A stretch of 11,062 nucleotides of DNA from Phoronis ovalis. Taxonomy: Eukaryota; Phoronida; Phoronidae. The notes below the pieces were generated by a model that was given only the letters and a program-made list of their open reading frames with translations, did not search any database and was not told where the DNA came from. This document shows, one piece after another, positions 1 to 7,400 of this stretch. Each line of letters opens with the position of its first letter. Positions within the stretch are counted from its first letter, which is position 1. Location of the stretch: positions 1 to 11,062 of the forward strand of contig JAOXYB010056778.1 in the NCBI GenBank assembly GCA_028565635.1. Direction: 5' to 3'. The position numbers and the translations under genes were made by a program.

Positions 1-78
1 AAAAAACAATAATGTTAAAAAAATATCCTACACATTGGATGGGCATTAGACATGACAAATGTCTTGTTATCTGATCAG

Positions 79-505
79 CTTCATATTTGTTCACAAGAGG
101 GTACATCATGCTTCATCACATACCAAAAAGACAACACATTGTCTAGATGATTTGAAAGTGGATTCAAGAAGGCCATAGATTGGTGAGCATAATAGGTTAG
201 GTGACATTTTAAAATGACCTTGAGAAGTGGGTCAAGTGCCGATTCGAATCTTCCACATTTTTGCACGCAACACTGTCTTGCAATAACAGCGTCAGTTTTT
301 GGCCAATCGGCTTTATATTCAGAACAGGATAAATGCGGTTAAAATGCAGGTTATAATTTTGACCTTGATTACTTTCAATATGGCAGACTAGTTTCCATAT
401 TTGTTCCTGAGAGGGCACGTCACTTTGCATCATTTGCTTGAAAAATAAAACGTTTGACTAGATGATTTGAAGGTGGATTTACAAAGCCATAGGTTAGTGG
501 TGACG
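79..505. repeat. Degenerate dispersed repeat, two copies about 314 bp apart
   Basis: Copy A (about 79-195) and copy B (about 391-505) share CATATTTGTTC (82 and 396), a gag(a)gggyac-rich stretch, CTAGATGATTTGAARGTGGATT (143-164 and 458-479, one difference) and a following GCCATAGRTT. On the minus strand both copies can be read in parallel as similar peptides (M-K/Q-H/S-DVPS-C/Q-EQI), but each is interrupted by stops within about 75 codons. They look like diverged units of one repeat family, not a gene. Confidence 0.7.
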
Positions 506-1240
506 TGTTTTTACTTGTCACAGTAAGCCAAATTTTTGTGTCCTTTTATTTTCTGTGTAACGTGAAATCTGATCACTACACCCATTGTGATGCATTACTG
601 GTTAAAATTAACAATTCACATTTGGTAATCCTAAAGTGAATGCCACAATACAATCAACATGAATTACTATATATTCAATTTATTAATCATGCAATTTGCA
701 CCAACTTTCATTATGGAAGATGGAATACGCACATCAAAAATATCAGATTTTGCATATAGAAACTACAGCATCCCAAACAGAGCTACCGTACATGAATGTT
801 CAACAACCAGTGTTTCAAAATCGATATTCTGTATCACAACCAATATTCAAAGAGTTACACAATAAAATTAGGCCAAAATAAAATTTTGATTTAACATAAA
901 TGCATATCTGACCCACACACATGGTAACAGAGCAGGATTTCAGTATTTCTACCTATTCTGAGTGCTGTGGCAGTTTTAATATGTTCATTCTTAAATAAAC
1001 ACCATTTTCTTTGGCATTAAATGTACACACACCTAACAAAATACCCGAGCACTGCAAGATGTCAAATAACATGCCACTTTGATGATAACAATTAAAACAG
1101 AAAATTAAATACAATTTAGGATACTTGGAAGCACCATTGTGTAGTACCGAGGAGTACTTTCTGGCAATGATTTATAGTTTCTTACTGTAAATTTAGCTGC
1201 ACTTTTAACAAACCCAATTTGCTTAAAACAGTTAACAATT
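506..1240. other. AT-rich region downstream of LRRC58, no clear gene
   Basis: No conserved coding sequence is recognised. Two overlapping plus-strand frames (659-865 and 696-881) are open. The second ends in a TAA that sits next to an AATAAA (876-881), which is noted as a finding. If the LRRC58 3' UTR is longer than the first poly(A) signal allows, part of this stretch is its UTR. Confidence 0.5.
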
Positions 1241-1246
1241 TTTATT
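1241..1246 (-). terminator. Candidate poly(A) signal for LRRC58
   Basis: The minus strand reads AATAAA here, about 37 nt after the stop codon. The next 40 nt on the minus strand are T- and GT-rich (TGTTAACTGTTTTAAGC, then GGGTTTGTTAAAAG), as expected around a cleavage site. This would give a 3' UTR of only some 55-75 nt. The family usually has a much longer 3' UTR in vertebrates, and further AATAAA copies occur on the minus strand near 678-683 and 546-551, so alternative or longer ends are likely. Confidence 0.45.
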
Positions 1247-1282
1247 TAGTGTTATGGCAAGCTGTCGCAGACATTGCATTTC

Positions 1283-1479
1283 CTATCCCAGCAAAACTTT
1301 CCTCATTTTCTTGACAGCAACAGCAGTTTCATCATCTGTTTCGGAATCACTACTCGCACAAATTGCAGGGGACGCAGGAGTACAGTTTGGAGAACAAAGA
1401 TACTGCAGTAACGGTAAACGATATTTACCACAAAAATCCACAAACTTTACATGTTCGACTTTAGATGAGAAATAAACAC
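1283..1479 (-). CDS. LRRC58: LRRC58 coding exon 3, terminal (residues 283-346 and stop)
   Basis: The acceptor TTGTTATTTTTGTAG ends at 1480 and the exon starts with GT, completing Gly282 and continuing VYFSSK. It holds the most strongly conserved block of the family, FVDFCGKYRLPLLQYLCSPNC, then a low-complexity TPASPAICASSDSETDDE stretch and the terminal KKMRKVLLG. The stop is TAG at 1283-1285. The plus-strand reading frame over the same bases (1254-1475) is only the antisense of this exon. Confidence 0.96.
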
Positions 1480-4400
1480 CTACAAAAATAACAATCAATA
1501 TAGCCAACACATTTGATACTAATGGTTATGAGACATTGTGGCATAATATATAATCAACTGGAAAACAGCTAGGATTTCTCATATTCACATTTTTATCAGT
1601 GCGGCAGCTCTGATTCAATTAATACATTTATAACATGAAGATTTCTGAAAATTACTTGTTCTTGTTTTGAATTACTTCACATATACAGTACGTTCACCCA
1701 ATATGATCGTCAGATCTACCTTTTGTATTTACTGATAATACACAGCTATATTTCTCACAACTGTTTTCTGACAATGGCATCTACGCACATACATTCATTT
1801 GCATAATTTAGCACAAGTTCAAATGTATATCAAATTTCTATCTAATCAAAGGACAGAAATCTGTTAGAATGAGGGAGAATTTCCATGGATAGAAAAGAGG
1901 ATGGGAATTCAATGTGCACTGACATTTAAAACTTCTTTTTTCAAACTATGGACCAAACCGTATAATGCAATGTGGGAGAACATCCATACAACTAAAAGCA
2001 GAAAAGCTTGCCTTGTAACTATAATTACCTTTGCATTTTGGATTGATGCAACGGTGACCAGTGTTCAGATACTCTGATAAATTACAAGGCAGATCTTCTT
2101 CGCAGTATTTAAGATTGTAATTCTTAATACATCTGCCAGCTAATTCTAACAAAGATGGTGGTTCAAACAACAAGTCTTGAACAAATTTAACAACTAGAGG
2201 ATTATTTCTCAAACTCAATTCCATAAGGTCTAAGCTTGCAATTTCAGGTGGCAGTGTAGAGATTCTGTTGTTATGGAGACTTAATGACTTCAATCGACGT
2301 AGATGTATAAGACTAGGAGGAAGACTCTGAATATGATTGTCACACAATGTTAGGGACGTTAGCTTAGTCATGTTACCAACTTCTGCAGGTATGTCCGACA
2401 GATAGTTACCACCCATGTAAAAAACTTCCAAGCTGCAACAAAAAATAAACATGATTGCTTAAAAATGGAAACATACAGATTTTTATATTTTACCATATAA
2501 AGTTTTGTTTGTCAACACACAAATCCAGTTCTGCCTCGATATCATGGAAATTTCATGTTATAAAACTATCCTCCACCAGATGTCAGTATTTTGTCTCTTA
2601 CATGCTGGCAGATGTTATTGTTGCTGAAGGCACTACCTGTACAAAGACGATGTACCGTATAAAGAAAGGCTTATGCTTTCAGAAAGTATTATGCAATTTT
2701 AATAATTAGGGTTGCTATAACCGAGCAAGCCTATTGGTTTTGTATGATTTCTTTCTTCTTTTTCTTTCAATTTTCAGCAAGCTATATGTCGAAGACGGTT
2801 ATAGCTAGAAACTTGATACTTGATGTGTGACATCCCTGGGGTAGGCCATTGTTGACCTGGAGGTCAAAAGGTCATTTGGAGGTCAAAGGTCAAATTTTGG
2901 AAAAAATTCAAAATGTTCTAAATTGATTGTATTGAGTTACAACGAAGTATTTTAGATGTTCTTTGAGAATATTTCGGTACTCAAATTAATTTATTGATCT
3001 TCCAATTTTCACTAAGCCATATCTTAAAGTCTGTTATACATAAGGATATGAGATTTGACATCCCCAGGGTAGGTATTAGGTTATAAAATGGTAATTTTGA
3101 TGACTTTTTAGAATATTTAGGTATTAAACAGTGATTTCTTAAAGTATCTTTTAAGTTAATTTTATGGAGGAAACATACTGCCAGTCATAGTGTTTAGTCT
3201 AGTGGGCTTGAACTTTGACATATGACTGGCCGAAGTTGACCTTGATGTCAAAAGGTCATCTAGAGGTTAAAGTTCAAACTCTCAAAATAGCATAAAATTT
3301 TCAGAAAGCATAGAATTCCAGAGGGACATTTTGAGGTCAAGAAGTTCCAAAGCAATGAATTTCTATTATTTGCTGAAAACTTCTATAATGATGTTGAAAG
3401 GTAATTTAGAGGTCATGTAATGTTCATAAAAGCCAATATGAGCAGCCCTGCCTTTGCTAAAAGGCTATCTACTGAGCAGCCCTGCCTTTGCTAAAAGGCT
3501 ATCTACGGTAGTTCTTTTTTTGAAATTGTTCCTTTAAGATACATTTTTGTCCATAGTTAATTAAGGTCATGTTAGTCCTTGTTTATGCACCAGCTTTAAC
3601 AGGTCAAAAAGTTCACTCTCTGAATCTTTGTCAGGTCATGATGTTCCCTTCATGAGTCATATCTTATTGATTTAAAGGCTTGACAAAAATTTTGTTTAGT
3701 ACAAAGTTAACTAAAAGGCAAAGACCAGGAAACTACTATATAAAAGGTCTATCAACAGTGTCAGTGATAGACTTCAATTTCCCACTTGCATCAGAGATCG
3801 ATCGCTATAACTAATGAGACGTACTATCCATCAATATAGTTGATGAACTAATATATATTATATCAGCATAAATGTTCATTCAATCTTATTTTGATTCAGT
3901 AAAAAAGATATCAATCACAAATTTTAGCCCAAAACTGAATCATACTTATTAATTAATTGGTCTTGTCACAAGACTTTCATCAGTCCTACTAAGAATAATC
4001 TAGGAAGCCATACACCTCAGAACTCGAAAACCAGCCATCAACCGAGACATGGGCTACGACCTACCACCCATTTACGATAGCCTTTTGAGGTCAGCACATC
4101 ACGTGACCTCTTCCCGCTACAGTTAGTAGGTCTGATGAGTCTTGTGACAAGACCAAAAGCTCTCATGGCTTAATAAGCATGATTCAGTTTTGGACTAAAA
4201 TTTGTGATTAATATAATATTATATTATATTTGAACCTGTGCATATTTTTGTGAACACATATAACAAGATTCAAATAAAAATTGTGGTTGTGGTTTTGGTT
4301 TTCCTCTGTGTTCACAAGTCATGCAACATTATGCCAGAAATATATGTGATAGTAATTATGGGCAGAGACTGCACATGCTTTCTTGATATATTTATGCAAT

Positions 4401-7400
4401 TCTTTTATATTGCTGTGCCTATCAAAGAATCTAGTAAACAGGGTCAGCTCGATTTTGACAATATTCATTATGTTGTTATAATTCAGAAAACTCTTGAGTA
4501 TTGAATTCATATTTTTTTTACTTTCTGATCCCTTTTTTTACTTTCTGATCCAAGTGAATTCGCACAGATATGCCCATGTACAACTTGACTGATACGCCAT
4601 ACTGACAACCCCACTCTTAGCATTATGCTATTGTAGGACGACTGTGTTCTTCCTCTAACCTGTAGTTTTCCTGAACAGATCCGTTCTACTAGTGATTTTA
4701 CACTAATTGTGAATAGCACTAAAGCATAATATTACTAAAAAGCGCATGGGAAACGTGAATGGCGAGTAAAGTAATACTTGAGCAAAACTATGAACACCTG
4801 TTTACAGCAAGTTTTGTGCCTTCCCATAATAGTGTAAATTTACTATACATTTAATTAACTGAAAACAAAATTATTTAAATTTACTTAGTTGTTAAAATTT
4901 ATTAGTCTAACTGATACATTTTTAAAAATTCAAATTTTAAATGATTCTGCATTTTAATGAAAACACTTATCTACATACTATCATTTCAGTAAATGTAATT
5001 TTCCCTTTTTTCCTAACTTTGAACTTCATAAAATAAAGGAAATGTGGCTACTGAATATTGTATAAATAACGTTTTGGTTTTAAAAAAATATTGATTTTGC
5101 AACAGCATTTGTTAAAAGATAAACTAAAATTGGATATATGTTCTTTCAAACAAGCTTTAGAAAGGAAATGTCTTTATTGTTATGTTAAAATGTTAGTATC
5201 TGGCATCAAATAAAAATAACAATGTAAACATGGGATATAGGTGTTCTAAACAGCATATAATGTTTTTTTTTATGAAAATCAAATTATTGCGTTTGATTCA
5301 ATACTGTAGAACGCAGTCAATAATAGCGCAAAGCTTCATTTGAAAAAAATGCTCTACTTCATGTGCAGCCTCATGTAACAGCACCGGTAAGAGTTTTAAC
5401 GTTACAATTTTTTTAGATCATACTTGACAAGTAATAAACTAAATAAAAGTATTAAATGTGACTTAGAACACAAATAGCACAGGAAGTAAAAATTGATGGT
5501 AAGATGCTCATTATGTAGAACTGCATTATATTACCAGTTTTTACTGAGCAGGAGATAGTGGTTTTCGTGATTTGTTTTTAGAACACATATAATACATGTC
5601 AGATTATAGACTGAAATAGGCCTAGTTATTTTGGAATTAAAAATACAAAATTTAGAAAATCTATAGCCCCATGATTAAAAAATCAACGCTGAACATATTG
5701 TTATGCAGGGACTGAACATAGGTAAATTGCAGTTAAGATGCAACGGAATCGTTCAGAAGAGTTTAGAAGTCCACCAGCGGTTTTGTTTTGGACATACATT
5801 TTACAGGAGTTGTTGATGCTAAGGGGATGCTCAAAAATTAGATGTCGGACTAATGGAATGTCGGACTAGTGGGATGTCGGACTATTGATACATACCCTAG
5901 TAAACATGTTATTGTTTTTGTTTATATCATTACCAACCGATTAATAGTGTTTGTTATTGGGTAAAGGTTGTTGGATGGTTGGGTTATCAGAATGTAAAAT
6001 ATATCTCGCACAAGTACACACACACTGTATCGCTGATTCATATTCTAAGACCATTTTGAAAAGAAAAGGAATATAAATCCAAAACTATTTTAATAACAAA
6101 TTTTAGAAAAGTAAATTGTCAAGTTTAAGAAAGTGAAGCACATGTAGTGACTCTGTATTTGGCGGTCCAGGTAATAAGAATTCTATAAATGTGGATTTTT
6201 TTTAAATTTTACCTAATACTCAATAGTATGTGCACAGGACAGAACTACATATGTCACTGTTACAGCTTCTAAGTAAGAATTTCACCAGTAATCTCTTCCC
6301 ATATGATATAATGCTAAATCAAATTTTGACATTTAATTAAATTGCATGTTTTTGGGACTATACTGAACTTTCACTCATTCTACTTGACATTTTTTTCACC
6401 ATCAAGAGATGAATTAACATTTTTTAAATTTACTAAATATAGCACAACAAGCAAAAATAGTACATTTTGATTTGAACACCTGCAACTATGGTGCATACTA
6501 TACATGTAGTTAATAAAGACAAAAACAAAGTTTGTCTCAAAGTAGTGAACTAATGTTTTTGTGGCTGTTTCATCTGTACATGCTCTCCATATCACCCCTA
6601 CTTCAGATCAGAACATTTATTATGATATGTATAAGCTTTCAAAGTGACCAAAATTGCTGGTAAACATCTCCTTAGGAAGCCACATAAAACCAGTGGGTCA
6701 ATGCCTTGCACTTCTACCTTATGATTCATGAAATAAACATGTTATTGTGAACACATCACATTGCTACATAACATTATGAATGATCTATACATATATTATA
6801 ATAATATCTATGGGAACATAATCCGATCAAAATCACAGATCCACTGGAGCAGCACATCTCTACAGCAGTACTTGGTAACCAACTTTGTTATTCATGAAAT
6901 AAACATGTTAATGTGAACATCACAGTGGCTACATAATCATCTTTATATTTATGATCTTTATTATGAAATTTACAGGAACATAATCTGGTCAAAATAATAG
7001 ATCCATTGAGGCAGCACATCTCTATATAGATGGAAGCCTGATTAACTCCTATGCTATGAAAATAGAGTCTTTCTACTTAATCTGTATTCTCATATGAGTA
7101 TATAAAACCCAACATTCTGGTTACTAACAAGCTGTATAAATAAGGTGCATTTTTCATATAGTGCTACAATGTACAATCTGAATGTTTGTGAGGCAGCTAT
7201 TGACCCCTATATTCTATTAGCTATACATCATCAAATATTAAACTATTTATTAATTATTATACAATATTATACAAATATATCTTGTGTGAATGAGTTTAAA
7301 TCTGTTACTATGTAGAAGGATATCCACTATATGCCATACATTTGGTAATATATTTAGATGGAATATTTATCCACAGACTCTGATTTAATGATATACACAA

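Noticed and set aside
1254-1475. 73-codon plus-strand frame
   Set aside because: It is the antisense of LRRC58 exon 3, whose minus-strand reading matches the family to the last residue.
2433-2452. Exon 2 as a separate gene starting at the ATG at 2450-2452
   Set aside because: The leading MFIFCC is the intron pyrimidine tract and the CAG acceptor; joining at 2432 restores the sixth leucine-rich repeat.
3439-3506. CRISPR-like repeat (34-bp units)
   Set aside because: There are only two units with no spacer between them, in a eukaryotic intron.
4238-4504. 88-codon plus-strand frame with a hydrophobic start
   Set aside because: The hydrophobic stretch comes from a GTGGTTGTGGTTTTGG run; no domain, no splice context, AT-rich composition like the intron.
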